This document shows positions 50,080 to 64,000 of a stretch of DNA of 64,000 bases, piece by piece. Numbering within the stretch: position 1 is the stretch's first letter; every line of letters starts with the position of its first letter. The stretch is from Ptychodera flava (Eukaryota > Hemichordata > Enteropneusta > Ptychoderidae). The notes below the pieces were generated by a model that did no database searches, was not told the origin of the DNA, and was given only the letters and a program-made list of their open reading frames with translations. The stretch is from positions 30,931,933 through 30,995,932 of the forward strand of contig NC_091933.1 of assembly GCF_041260155.1 (NCBI RefSeq), in the 5' to 3' direction. The translations under genes were made by a program, and so were the position numbers.

Positions 50080-50930
50080 GATTGGTCATGTCCCAACGGA
50101 ACACGATACCGTTCAAAAACACATAATCAGTATTTTTAGGCAAGCTCCGGTGAGCCTGCTTCCAGTATGCCGTAAAATGATGACAAATTGATGGAAAACT
50201 CACCACAATGGATGATTGTGAAGAGAAGTACTACATCCAACGAACAACTCAGTCGCGACAACATGGTTAACAGTTAGACTATCGTCTCTCTGCCGTGCGT
50301 TCCTTCTGAAGCACAACTATTTGTACTTTTGCGTAAAATCATTGAGTGGATATTACCAAGAATTGAGTTACGTATCATACGCAAAAATACACAACCAAAT
50401 AGCTATGACCATAATAAGTCATGTGTCAGCGCACATGCGTTACATATCGCATACCCTGATATTTTGTAAATCTACATTGATGATTCTTAGTCCTTTGTCA
50501 CATAACCTACGATTATTACCTTTAAATAGCCTCCTCGCATTAGGCACCTGTTGATTCCCCACTACAGCTTTAGTTGCTGGTACCCTATCAGGGATGATGG
50601 CAATAGGTCCTGTAACCCCTGACTTTATACTATATAGAATTACAGAAAACGTGTACATAATGGAAAGTGTCTGTCCCTCCCATTCACGTCTCAACGGACA
50701 CACGAATGCTCAGTAAGAGAGAATAGAAAGATTGCCGACGCATATAGAGAATCAAAACTCATCTGATGAATTAATCGACAAATATTCTTTAATTTCCGTC
50801 ATCGAATTTACATGAACAAAAAGTTCTTTATCAATTCTCGGTAGTTTATATCTAGTAATGTTTCCGTATTATCTTGCTTATAGTATGCTGCGTAAAGAAA
50901 CAAAAACTAAAGTTCCCCTGAAATGTTATA
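50080..50930. repeat. Segmental duplication, copy A
   Basis: About 850 bases align in the same orientation with 52505-53380 at roughly 70-80% identity. Shared stretches include GTGTCAGCGCACATG, CATATCGCATACCCTG, TTAGTTGCTGGTACCCT and ACATGAACAAA. It contains no intact exon. Confidence 0.7.
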
Positions 50931-53380
<2,450 letters not shown>

Positions 53381-53583
53381 TTTAACGAAGACTCCTTACC
53401 TCGACCTGCGACGATTATTGATCAATAATTTTACAAGTTATATTTTATTATTATTGAATCTAAATAGAAAAGATCCGAAAGGTGTTATAATTTAGTCACT
53501 GACTTGCTTTTGGCCACAAAGCATTTCGCATCAAAATAGGTATGTAATTATTCAATTACATGTTCTTCAACCCCCTCCACCTT

Positions 53584-54860
53584 CTACAGAAATTCACTAT
53601 GTGCTTGATTGCAACTCATTAATGTGAACAATCCGATAGTGACCGACACACAAACTGTGGTTAGGGTGATGAAAAACAACTGATCCATTATCATAGCTAT
53701 TTTCTGCCAACTGTTGCACGTGTACTCCAAGCCATCACTGTCTTCCTTGCTCTTCAAACGTCTCTCAACGCGTTCGATGCCGAGCAGGGTCTGTCTCAAG
53801 CTGCTCTGCAAGTCAGACAGCGCCTGCGTGGAGTTGTCGCTAACCCCGTATTTGCGCTGCATTGATGGAGTGCTGTTTAAGGAAGACGGCAGGGATGGGT
53901 AACTCAGAAGTATGCTGCGTTTGGCCAAGTTAGAGCCACATGACTCCCCTCTAAGATATGTTTTGCAATCCTTCTCTGCAAAGTACCACACGAAGTGATG
54001 TAACCCGAAGCGACCGAAAAACAGACGACGGACCAGCTTGGGCACAGGGCTTTTGCGATGATATATGTTAAATACCAAGACAGTCAACAAACAAGAGGTC
54101 AGCACAAGACATATTGCAATGAAAAAGAAAGTACCTGTAATAAAAGTAAGAAAAGCATACATGAGGATATTAGTCGTCTATTGAATGATTGCTGTATTGA
54201 CAACATACAATGCGCATTTAAAGGTGAAGTGTACTATCTTGACATTCCACAGTCCTGATTCCTCACCGTTTTCATCATTAAGCGTCGAGAACAAGAAAAA
54301 TAAACCATTCAAAACTATAGATTTTTCATGTATGCCTCGCCTTATCTGACATGTTGTTACAATTGTTCATAGAGACATATAGAACAAGATTGATCAATTA
54401 CAAAAGAAGAAAAGCGTAAAATGGTGCCTGCACTGATGAAATGGTATGCATTTGGGAAAAGTGAATTTTGAAAAATGATATAAACTTTTACAAATATGTT
54501 CAAGCTCTCCTGTATTGAAAAGACATAGGTTGCGTTTGATAAAATCAATACATATGGTATCGTTGTGACTATCGCTTTGGTCATAAATTGGTCATAATTA
54601 ATAAGTGAGTCTGCGAAAAGCTTCACTCACCGATTAAGGGAAACCCTCCATCGGCAGTTGAAGGAAGTGTACTTGATGCCCCAGTGTAGAACATTATTAA
54701 CGTCAGAAAGTTGGTGATTCCAAGCGACATCTTTTCTCCAGAATCCACAGGTATTAAGAAGACGAACAAGCTCAAACAGGAGATCAGTATGAACGGTACG
54801 ACAATGAAGAGAAAGTCAAAATAGGGGCGGCGTTTCAATGCGAGAGTCATTATAGCACCA
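53584..54860 (-). CDS. Nicotinic acetylcholine receptor-like subunit, last two coding exons
   Basis: Exons 54631-54860 and 53584-54134 join in phase (TAG at 53584) and encode about 258 residues of a Cys-loop channel subunit. The first exon gives M1 (RRPYFDFLFIVVPFILIS) and M2 (GEKMSLGITNFLTLIMFYTG) and ends at GFPLIG, the usual end of the M2-M3 linker. The second gives M3 (FFFIAICLVLTSCLLTVLVF), an intracellular loop of about 110 residues with a charged helix before M4, and M4 (IAMIMDQLFFITLTTVCVSV). The Glu before the M2 Lys and the 9' Leu are kept, which fits a cation channel. The outer part of M2 is unusual: FYTGASSTLPST in place of the common FLLLIAEIMP type, with no acidic 20' residue. 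The ligand-binding exons were not found upstream in the window. A TTTATT at 53444-53449 gives AATAAA about 135 bases past the stop. Confidence 0.9.
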
Positions 54861-55929
54861 CTGTGAAGACCTCAAAGTGGTCCCCGACTTCAAAGTGGTC
54901 CCCGTCCTAAATGTCCGGTAAGATAGGGGGTTCAAACTCAAGTCTGACGACACCTACCGCATAATAGACGCATTTGTTGTCACATGGACGTTTCTGATGA
55001 AATATCAGCTGCTATTTTAGTATTTAATACCTAAAGTTGGGAAAAAATAAACAAAATAAGGGCGGAGCATAGAATTAACAATAGGGAGGGCTAGTGTCTA
55101 TATCAATCATGACTTATCTATAAATTGACTCATTTGAAGTCATATCGACATTTGGAAGTCATTCTAATCGCTGCTCTTAAATACATAAACGGGTATGAAA
55201 TACAATTTGCAGCAGTGCTGTGGCGTATCAATCGCACTTGCGGGTCAAAAATTCATCGCCACAAGCCAGCCCATAGACATTTTTGGTAGTTTACTTCGAC
55301 CGGTACTATAACACTGGTCGGTTCATGACCCATTGTCTACTTCTGCTAGCTACCTCGATAATATAAACATGTATTTTCAACCATTTTCCCGTGAGCCAAC
55401 GTCCACGAACTCTACAACGTTTACCCTCTCGCGTAAAACGTATTGAATTCTTTTGATCTGTCAAAAGTTCAGAACCGAGCAGAAACAGTCGACGGCTCTT
55501 AAAAACGGCTGAAATTAGATGTTGCCACATTCGACATAATGAACGGAAGTAGGAGATGAGTCATAGTAGTCAGAGATAAGTAGGTACATGTTCATTTATT
55601 CAAAGACTAAGCTATTTCATTATTTTGCGAGGTAAATAAAAAACATTGATAAACTACAATGGTGTCGTAGTAAACTAAGTAAAAGGTCCATGGACAGATT
55701 AACAGCGGTTCTGAAGCGATATCCCTTGACACGAATGCGATCTATACACCTCAGCATTGTGCTACGAATGCACAGATATGAAATACATATGAATAGGACT
55801 CGGGGCAAAATTTTTAAGAGTGGGTATTTTTCTTTATATTTTTTTAAATATCCATTATGTACCATAGAAAGTCAAGCGATTGAAGTAATACATTACCTAA
55901 AAAGTTAATACAGCAGACGGAGCGTAAAA
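54861..55929. other. Receptor intron; satellite-like fragments, no exon seen
   Basis: Just outside the receptor exon, at about 54868-54900, two copies of GACTTCAAAGTGGTCCCC stand in tandem: the satellite's key motif in reverse. More degenerate pieces (TTTGAAGTCATATCGACATTT) lie near 55130. No ligand-binding exon was seen. Confidence 0.5.
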
Positions 55930-58150
55930 TTATCCAAATTTTCAAGGAGATACCTTTGAAGTCAAGAGGACACTTTTGAAGTCATACTGATTGTCTTTAT
56001 TCAATACTAAAAGTTGGACAAAAAAAGGAAGTGTACTATTGTCTTATTAATACCTGATACTTCACAGGTCGCATGTTACATTTTTCAAGTCATCACATTC
56101 TTTCAATAACATAAACGATGATCAATACAGTAGAGAAAGTGTAAAATCATCCCAAGTATTCGGGACCACTTTGAAGTCAAAAGGACACTTTTGGAGTCAA
56201 ATGTCATTGTGAAGATCAAATACTAAAAGTTGACAAAATTCAAAGGCAGTGTAGTAAAGTCCTATTAATAACTGATAATTCACGGGTCGCATGTTACATT
56301 TTCAAGTCAACACATTCTTTGGATAACATAAACGATTATGAATACAGCAGAGAGAGCGTAAATTTATCCCAAGACTTTGGGGACCACTTTGAAGTCAAAA
56401 GGACACTTTTGGAGTCAAATTGATTTTCTTTATTCATACTAAATGTAGACTGAAAACAAAAGAGGTGTACTATAGTCCTATTAACACCGATAGTTCACAG
56501 GTCTTTGTTAGATTTTCAAGTCAACACATTCTTTTAATAACATAAACGATGTTGAATACAGGAGAGAGAGGCATAAAATCGTCCCAAGTCTTTGGGGACC
56601 ACTTTGAAGTCAAAAGGACACTTTTGGAGTCAAACTGATTTTCTTATTCAATACAAAAAGTAGACAAAAATCGAAGGAAGTGTGCTATAGTCCTCTTAAT
56701 ACCTTACACTTCACAGGTCGCATATTACATTTTTGAAGTCAACACATTCTTTCAATAACATAAACGATGATGAATACAGCAGAGGGAGCGTAAAATTATA
56801 CCGGGATTTTGGGGACCACTTTGAAGTCAAAAGGACACTTTTGGAGTCAAATTGATTTTCTCTATTCAATACTAAATGTTGGACAAAAAAGGAAGTGCAC
56901 TTTAGTCCTATTAATAACTGATAATTCACGGGTCGTATGTTACATTTTCAAGTCATTACATTCTTTCAATAACATAAATGATGATGAATACAGCAGAGAA
57001 AGCGTAAATTCATCCCAAGTCTTCGGGGACCACTTTGAAGACAAAAGGACACTTTTGGAGTCAAATGATTTTCTTTATTCCATACGAAATGTTGGACTAA
57101 AAACGAAGGCACTATATATAGTCCTATTAATACCTGATACTTCACAGGTCGCATGTACAATTTTTCAAGTCATCACATTCTTTTAATAACATAAACGATT
57201 ATGAATACAGCAGAGAGAGCGTAAAATTATCCCGAGACTTTAATTGGGGACCACTTTGAAGTCAAAAGGACCCTTTTGGAGTCAAAGTCATTGTGAAGAT
57301 CAAATACTAAAAGTTGACAAAAATCGAAGGAAGTGTACTATAGTCCCATTAATACCTGATACTTCACAGGTCACATGTTACATTTTCAAGTCATTACATT
57401 CTTTCAATAATATAAACGATGATGAATACAGCAGAGGGAGCGTAAAATTATCCCGAGACTTTGGGGACCACTTTGAAGTCAAAAGGACACTTTTGGAGTC
57501 AAACTGATTTTCTTTATTCAATGCTAAAAGTACACGAAAATCAAAAGAGGTGTACTATAGTCCTATTAATACCCGATAGTTGACAAGTCTTTGGTTACAT
57601 TTTTAAGTCAACACATTCTTTTAATAACATAAACGATGTTGAATACAGGAAGAGAAGGCGTAAAATCGTCCCAAGTCTTCGGGGACCACTTTGAAGTCAA
57701 AAGGACACTTTTGGAGTCAAACTCATTTTCTTTATGCAATACTGGTAGTAGACAAAAATCGAAGGAAGTGTACTATAGTCCTCTTAATACCTGATACTTC
57801 ACAGGTCGCATATTACATTTTTCAAGTCAACACATTCTTTGGATAACATAAACGATGATTAATACAGCAGAGAGAGGGTAAAATTATACCGAGATTTTGG
57901 GGACCACTTTGAAGTCAAAAGGACACTTTTGGAGTCAAATTGATTTTCTTTATTCAATACTAAAAGTAGACAAAAATCGAAGGAAGTGTACTATAGGCCT
58001 ATTATACCTGATACTTCACAGCTGGCATGTTACATTTTTCAAGTCAACAATTCTTTTAATTTTCCCTAAAAGAAGCTGAACATAGCAGATGGAGCATGTA
58101 ATCAAGTGGAATTTCCGTGGACACCTTTGCGGACATTTTTGTGTCATATG
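55930..58150 (+). repeat. Satellite array, ~217-bp unit, about 10 copies
   Basis: GGGGACCACTTTGAAGTC recurs at about 56161, 56382, 56595, 56812, 57028, 57246, 57466, 57684 and 57900, with diverged copies at both edges. Spacing is 213-220 bases. Units also share ACTTCACAGGTCGCATGTTAC and CATAAACGATGATGAATAC. Identity is about 85-90%. The array appears to lie in an intron of the receptor gene. Confidence 0.95.
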
Positions 58151-58439
58151 TATTTTTTCAATACAATACCAAATGTGTGATAAATCAGTAGTATTGTAGA
58201 ATAATCCTACAAGTAACTCTGTCTTATAAACTCAATTCTACATACATACATACATACAAATGGACGTTGAGCATTATTTAGCCAAAAAAAATCTTTATTT
58301 AACTGTACATAAATTTTAACAGTAGAGTAAAGCACAAGAGCAGTTTTTCTCTATAAAGTAAAATAACTACTTTCAATAACCGGAAAAATGAGATAAAGGG
58401 CATCAATTTCACAAAAATAAAAGCACATTACCTAAAGGC

Positions 58440-59215
58440 CAATACAGTCCTGTTGTGCTATGTAGAGAATAGCTTTTTGTGACACATATGTTTATGGAGA
58501 TAGATGTACCTTTGATAGCACATTTCAAAAAAATACCGCAATTATACGGTGTCGCTCAAATTTGATCAGAATTGGTATATACCAGTATGGGTACCAAAGA
58601 TCAACAATAAATGTTGTTTCTATCTGTTCAGTGCAGGAAAATTCTACGTTGATGTTATGGCAATGATTTCTGCACAGTACAACCAGAAAAACAACAAGAA
58701 ATATTTAAACCAGAAAAACAAGAATGACAAAAGTAATTAAGGTCTAACTTTTGGTACTGGAGGTCAACTTTAGCAACATGCATAGCAGAAACAAGCCCCT
58801 CTTAGTTTAGTATAAACTGTCTTCCCCCATCTACTGTCTATGGTTGCAGCTGGTCTGTTAATATGTAACAGTTAATAAACAATGACAGGAAATGAGTCAA
58901 GATCAGTGGAGTTTGCCTGTTTCTCACTGGCGTGCCTCCTGCACATTTGCTGGATTTCACTTTTTCTTACCTCATTTGCACATTTTTGACACTGATGTGT
59001 TCATTTGAACGAATTCACATCTCAACCCCTGCATCTACCTGTACACCAAATACTGAGATGGTAGCTTTGGCGGTATGGGAGCCTTTGTGTGTGACGGACA
59101 TACATCTGCACATACCCACAAATATACAGACATACAGACATGCAAATCGGATGCAAATGAACTGATTTAGCTTATATGATAATCTCACATTGGTATACCA
59201 AATGTGAGCTAAAAA
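58440..59215 (+). repeat. Dispersed element, relative of 44230-45215
   Basis: Starts with TGTGCTATGTAGAGAATAGC, which matches 44295 onward, and ends with CATACAGACATGCA repeats and GTGAGCTAAAAATT. It is more diverged and has fewer subrepeats. A further partial copy lies at 59500-59780. Confidence 0.65.
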
Positions 59216-59499
59216 TTAAAAAAAATATATTCTCAAATCATATTTTTCATCTACGCAACAAATAGCAAATCAGTAAGTACTGCGGTTATCAAGATATTTG
59301 AGTGACTGGACGCCTCACAAACGGACATACATACATACTGACAACGGATGCCGGACAGATACCCATCCCAATAGCTTCAAAAGACTATCATATAGTAGCT
59401 AAAAATGAAAATTTCACCACAATACTAACGAAAATCACCATAAACATCCCGCATACAGACTTTCAAACAAATCTAGATTGCCGTTACAGAGTTTAAGCA

Positions 59500-59780
59500 T
59501 TTGCTGGATTTTCTCTGTTTTCTACCACATTTCTTTTTTTTACCTCATCATCATATTTTGAAGACTGACACTTTCATTTGAACAAATTCACATCTCCACC
59601 CCCAGGTGCACCAGTACACCAAATACTACAATGGTAGTGCTGCGGTTTTTGAGTTTTCAATGTGCACGAAGATAGCATGCACACATACTAACATACATAA
59701 ATGTAGACACCGCTGACCTACCATAAAAACTCTTTTTGGTATAATATACATACATGTATACACCAAATGTGAGCTAAAAA
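59500..59780 (+). repeat. Partial copy of the same dispersed element
   Basis: Shares TTCATTTGAACAAATTCACAT, ACCAAATACT and the terminal ACCAAATGTGAGCTAAAAATT with 58440-59215. Confidence 0.6.
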
Positions 59781-60239
59781 TTGTCCTGAAAATAGAAAAT
59801 TGTGGATTTATCAAAATTTGAATATTTCACAATTTGATCATCCCTATGAACCTGTATAACAAATATCAGTGCTGTCAGACAAGGGGTTTTGGTGTAAAAA
59901 ATTCTATTTTGTTTCAGCCAAACCTTAAAGCCCCATACAGCAGCAAATGTGTTGTAAACCAATCTCAAATTATCCTCAGTTTTCCAAGGGTTTTCTTCAA
60001 GTAAGACACATTAAAGACCAAAAAAGTGTACAACACTGTCGATAGCCTAAGAAGTAGCATTTAAATTCAAACTTTTAACATGATTTTAGATTTTCCGAGA
60101 ATTTCAAAAAAACAAGTCATTGACAATGACATAGTCCCCACTTGTAATAGGAGTATTAGTCTTGATGGGGCAGGGAAATGTGGTCATTAAGAAGTATCAC
60201 TGGAGTGTATATGTTCAGATCTATGGGCACATAGGTCTA

Positions 60240-61160
60240 TGTCATTGTTCCCAATTTGAAACAAGAGGCATGTCTAAGTTATGGTTCTAAATCGGGAAAA
60301 AAGATCAGACCTCTAGCTGTATTGGCCAGCAAAGAAATACATATGCGCATAATAAATGAGGTACAAGATGTGACATCTTAAGGTCTATTATCCTATCAAA
60401 ATTGAAGCGTAAAGAACTTGTGGTTACTGAGTTGTGCATATATATGTATAATCAAGGTCAAAGGTCACCGAGGTCACGTGACATTTTGTCAAAAAAATTG
60501 TATTGCTAAGTTATCCCTATATACCAAAAATCAGACCTCTAGCTCTATTGGCTCGCTCAAAATTAGATATGCACATAATTAATGAGGTAAAATATGTGGC
60601 GTCATAAGGTGTCCTATCATACCCATATATGAAAGGTTTAGCACTTGTGGTTACTGAGTTATGGACAAATATGTATATTTGACGTCAAAGGTCACCAAGG
60701 TCACGTGACATTTTGTCAAAGTGTCTGAGATATCTGCGTGAACGGATGGACTCACGGACGGATATGTCCCAATCTATAAGCCCCCTGGACTTTATCTGTG
60801 GGGACTAAAAACTGTGTCACTGCATCCTTTTTGCAATATGAATACGATGAGAAACTAAATTTTTATTTTTCTTGGCCTTATACATGGGAGTCTATGGAGA
60901 GCTGCCTTATACATGGGAGTCTATAGTGTAAACTCAAAAGTCCTCTAACACGGCCAAATTTGATCACATTGTGAAACAAATTGACGTGCATCTGTATGAG
61001 GTAGGGTACTATCCTTGTACCAAGTTTGAACAAAATCGCTCCAGGCGTCTCTGAGATATCTGTGTGAATGGACGGACGGACACACGCACGGACGGATGGA
61101 CGCACGGACATGACCAAACCTATAAGTCCCCCCGGACGGTGTCCTTGGGGACTAATAATC
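60240..61160 (+). repeat. Dispersed repeat ending in CTGTGGGGACTAA-type sequence
   Basis: The stretches 60470-60535 and 60680-60725 repeat GGTCACCAAGGTCACGTGAC. The ends at about 60790 and 61155 share a TATAAG-CCCCC-GGAC...GGGGACTA motif preceded by GGACGGAC repeats. Two copies or subunits of one family; no coding frame. Confidence 0.6.
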
Positions 61161-61716
61161 ATATGACAGGAAAATAAAGATTACAACAAATAGTTGGCAT
61201 TCGTGTGTTGTGCATTAAGTAAATGGCATCATGCTTGTTTCTGGTATGATCATGGTGTGTATGTGCGGGGAAATACTGTTTTTTTTTAACTTTTCTGTTG
61301 GTCGCCAATTTTTGAGTACGTCACCAGTTTATTATTCAGCCTGTTAAAACGTGTAGGCATGGTCCAAATCAGCAAGCAGTGATAACTCTGATCTTTCCAC
61401 ATCATTTCCAAGAACTCTGTTATCTGGAGAGATTAAAATTGAAAAATTTATTACAGTAAGCAAATCAATCCAGTCATCATTATCAGAAGATAAAATGTAT
61501 GCAAATTAACATATAATCTCTTTTTGTATTTATATACACACCAAATATGAGCTAAAAACCGACTCAAAGCAGGTCTGTTCATTATAAGAAAATATGTAAA
61601 ATTATGACTACGGTAAGTATTGAAATGGAGACATAACAAAAATACATAAATGAGTACACTTTAGGTGTAACCGTAAAGACTCAAATTGTGTGCTGAACAC
61701 ACATGAGGCTGAGATT

Positions 61717-61801
61717 GGGGATTTGGCTCAGCGGTTTTATCTATGGCTTCTGTGCTAGGTGACTGGTGCTATACGTTGTGAGTTCAAATCCGACTGAAAC
61801 C
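61717..61801 (+). repeat. tRNA-derived SINE head
   Basis: GGGGATTTGGCTCAGCGGTT resembles a pol III A box region and GAGTTCAAATCC the B box. It aligns with 48743-48822 along its length. A cloverleaf is not convincing, so it is a SINE head and not a tRNA gene. Confidence 0.65.
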
Positions 61802-62884
61802 ACAATATATTCAAAAGTGTATGGACACAAATTCCATGAGCACAATCATATTGTATTCAGTTTAGATTGTCAGCTTGAATTTACAGCTAGACATCAGTTA
61901 AGACTGATGACACAGTCCTTGACGTAAAAGAACTTTGTCATTCAAAGTCACTGAAATGTACGTTGTATCAATGATGTGAAATGACCTAAGTTACAATGAA
62001 AACAATGTCAAGGCATGTAGAGTACGAACTCAACACATGGAAACTAGACAATATGGCTGCCTCCAAGTGCTAAATTTGCTTTCCTGTGCGTGCATGATAC
62101 AGCCTTGGGGCTTAGTGGGCCAGGGTCGGGTGTTGGAGTATATTTCTATTCTTTCAAGTATCATCATAAATTCCTGACAAACTGTGTTTAAAACCCTTTC
62201 CCCAAAATACCACGGACAGGTAAAAAAAAATCTAAGTTGGCAAAGAGCAGTCAGGGGGGGGGGGTCACTTCTATTACTTGCCAATATGTATATGCGCCAC
62301 CCAATGGGGTGGGTATTTCAGCAACTTGGTCCAAAATGGGGGGGGGGTGTCAATTCCACTGTAAACCATGGTTTAAATTGGGTTGAAGTTTGAGTGCCAC
62401 ACAAGAACAAATTTCAACAGTCTGTTCCCATCTCGCTAGCAGGGTTCTGAGCTGCACTCAATAAAGCATGGATATCTTTTCTGTGGCAGGGGAACCATTA
62501 CAGAGACCCCTGCTTAAAGTAAATATGGACTTTGTTTTAAAACATTGTCACTGATTTGTCAGAACTCTACATATGGCAGGTTTTGCCCAATAGAAAATAC
62601 CCAAACAAAGTGGCTCTACTGCTCCTAGTATTATTCAGGTCGACCATGGCCATATGAAGTAGTATTGCTTTACAGACAAACAGCGAGGTTTGTTGTGGAT
62701 TGTAATTTTAAAAAAAAACCACTCAGACTGTAACTGCAGATAACTGATAATTTGCAGAAGCTGGACCAAAATTTGGTGAGAGTGAAAGGCATTTTCTTTC
62801 ACAAAATTTGTTAGTATTTCCTCATGATTTTCGGAATCATGGCTTGGCCAGCAACAAAATAGCTCTAAATGCAGTATAAGCTTA
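61802..62884. other. No gene seen
   Basis: Non-coding sequence with two G-runs (about 62257 and 62340). Nothing else supported. Confidence 0.45.
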
Positions 62885-63622
62885 GGGACCGTCTCAGATT
62901 GTCGCAGAAGTTCAAAAAGCGAAATTTATTCGTTTAGGGGGGAGGGGGTTTGACCTCCATTCAATTAGTGAACTTCACTTTCGCACTTCTTTTGTGATCA
63001 CAAGTTTTCGTGTGTGTATTTAAATTAAAGAAAAAACTGCACACTCGTGCCAACAAATTTGTAACTGTTTCCATCTCGTTTGTGCCCCAAACACAATTTA
63101 CCGATAGGAACATCGTATCCTAAACATTTCATTCATAAAATTATACAAAGACAAAAGTATCATTTTTTTAAAAATGTGCTATTTATAAGCGTCTGCTCTA
63201 ACCACTAGATGTCTTTATTCTCACTTGTTATGCACCTGGTCATAGTCGTTTTCATATGGTTGAACATGCCTGGGCCCCCTTGTCAAAGTTTCTCGCTTAT
63301 TTACCGCCCCTACCAAGTACAAATTGCGTGTTCACAAAGACAAAGAACAGCACAAGAGATGCAAAAAGGGAAAGTAAAATAAAATGAAACTTTTATGCGG
63401 TAAAATGCCCTGTTAGTACTCAAATCTGATCGATTACTTTAATTGTAATGTGGCAAGGGGAATACGTCTTTAGTAGCTATAGCAAAATGCAACATTGTAC
63501 TCTCGGGCAGACATGAACATTTCGCACTTTTGAAGTTTCGTTTAGGGGGAGGGGGGAGGGGGTTTTGATCTAAACGAAGAAATTTCGTTTCTTGAACTTC
63601 TGTGACAATCTGAGACGGTCCC
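62885..63622. mobile_element. Harbinger-like MITE, 738 bp, TTA duplication
   Basis: The ends are GGGACCGTCTCAGATTGTC and its complement, extending over about 50 bases of inverted repeat. TTA is present on both sides (62882-62884, 63623-63625). Interior non-coding with G-rich patches at matching places in both arms. The 3-base TWA duplication fits PIF/Harbinger. Confidence 0.85.
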
Positions 63623-63625
63623 TTA

Positions 63626-63849
63626 CAGTGGTAGGCTTTGCCTGGCAAATACTTGCTTTTTCCGTTTTAAAAATGTTGACGCTATGACTGTTGACCTGGG
63701 TCAAAGGTCATAAAGGTCTCAAATGGGGTCCTAAAACAACGAGATTTTAGGTTTAAAATGGGCCCTGGTATTTATACCTGCGGCGCCACACCTCTACTAC
63801 TTCTCTGAACAAGTACTCCCCCCTCCCCCCGAGAGAGGTACAGCAGTTC
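63626..63849. other. No gene seen
   Basis: Short non-coding stretch with a C-run at about 63820. Confidence 0.4.
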
Positions 63850-63900
63850 TAGCTCTGCGTTATATAACGCCGGAAACACACAGCATCGTACGCAGGGCCA
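63850..63900. mobile_element. Broken copy of the P1/P2 palindromic MITE family
   Basis: Has both outer ends (TAGCTCTGCG and CATCGTACGCAGGGC) and a half core, TATAACGCCGG, but most of the left arm is missing, so it no longer folds into a full hairpin. No target duplication seen. Confidence 0.65.
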
Positions 63901-64000
63901 TCATTCATTGTGCGATGTTTCTGTGTAAGTTCACAGTGTAATTTGATTTTGGACGAAGACAATCAGCACTCGCACACAGGCGTTCTGTTTACTGGATAGT

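Noticed and set aside
55930-58150. CRISPR-like array
   Set aside because: Spacing is ~217 bases with whole-unit similarity and no unique spacers; this is a eukaryotic satellite.
61717-61801. Functional tRNA gene
   Set aside because: The A and B boxes are present but the stems do not pair well, and a similar copy exists at 48743-48822.

Overview
The window is intron-rich animal nuclear DNA. It holds spliced genes with consensus GT/AG borders, TTAGGG-type internal repeats, long (TA)n, (CA)n and (GATA)n arrays, SINE heads, MITEs and one 100-base N gap, so it comes from a draft assembly. Protein similarity is close to vertebrate mitochondrial genes, but the layout and repeats suggest a marine invertebrate, most likely an invertebrate deuterostome such as a hemichordate or amphioxus. 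The sequence alone does not fix the species.

Four host genes are supported. (1) A TRMT10C/MRPP1-like mitochondrial tRNA methyltransferase and RNase P subunit has its whole coding region in one exon on the + strand at 3606-5195. (2) A gene for a flavin-reductase-like FMN-binding protein lies on the - strand at 8451-10839, with four coding exons resolved and the first exon missing. (3) A large - strand gene at 34695-48224 encodes an ACAD9-type acyl-CoA dehydrogenase; 13 exons are resolved and only the N-terminal part is missing, probably in or beyond the N gap at 48261-48360. (4) The last two coding exons of a nicotinic-type Cys-loop receptor subunit lie on the - strand at 53584-54860. Its ligand-binding exons are not seen in the window. 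Three of the four act in mitochondria or are flavoproteins, but I see no evidence of joint regulation.

From about 12.4 to 33.7 kb no intact host gene was found. The stretch is a nest of mobile DNA: a TIR element with 8-bp-type target duplications carrying gene fragments, a short LTR element with a tRNA-Pro type primer site, a solo LTR split by a Harbinger-like element (TAA duplication), several large palindromes, a Crypton/DUF3504-like recombinase exon, inverted telomere-like repeats, and very short palindromic MITEs with 9-bp target duplications and exchangeable cores. The 55.9-58.2 kb stretch is a ~217-bp satellite. The 58-64 kb stretch holds dispersed repeats, a SINE head and another Harbinger-like MITE.

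The most unusual observation is in the ACAD9-like gene. At two separate exons the end of the exon together with its 5' splice site has been amplified into a minisatellite filling the start of the intron (46793-47081 and about 38060-38512), giving rows of decoy splice donors next to the real one. A 443-base run of C in another intron of the same gene is also striking, but may be an assembly artefact.
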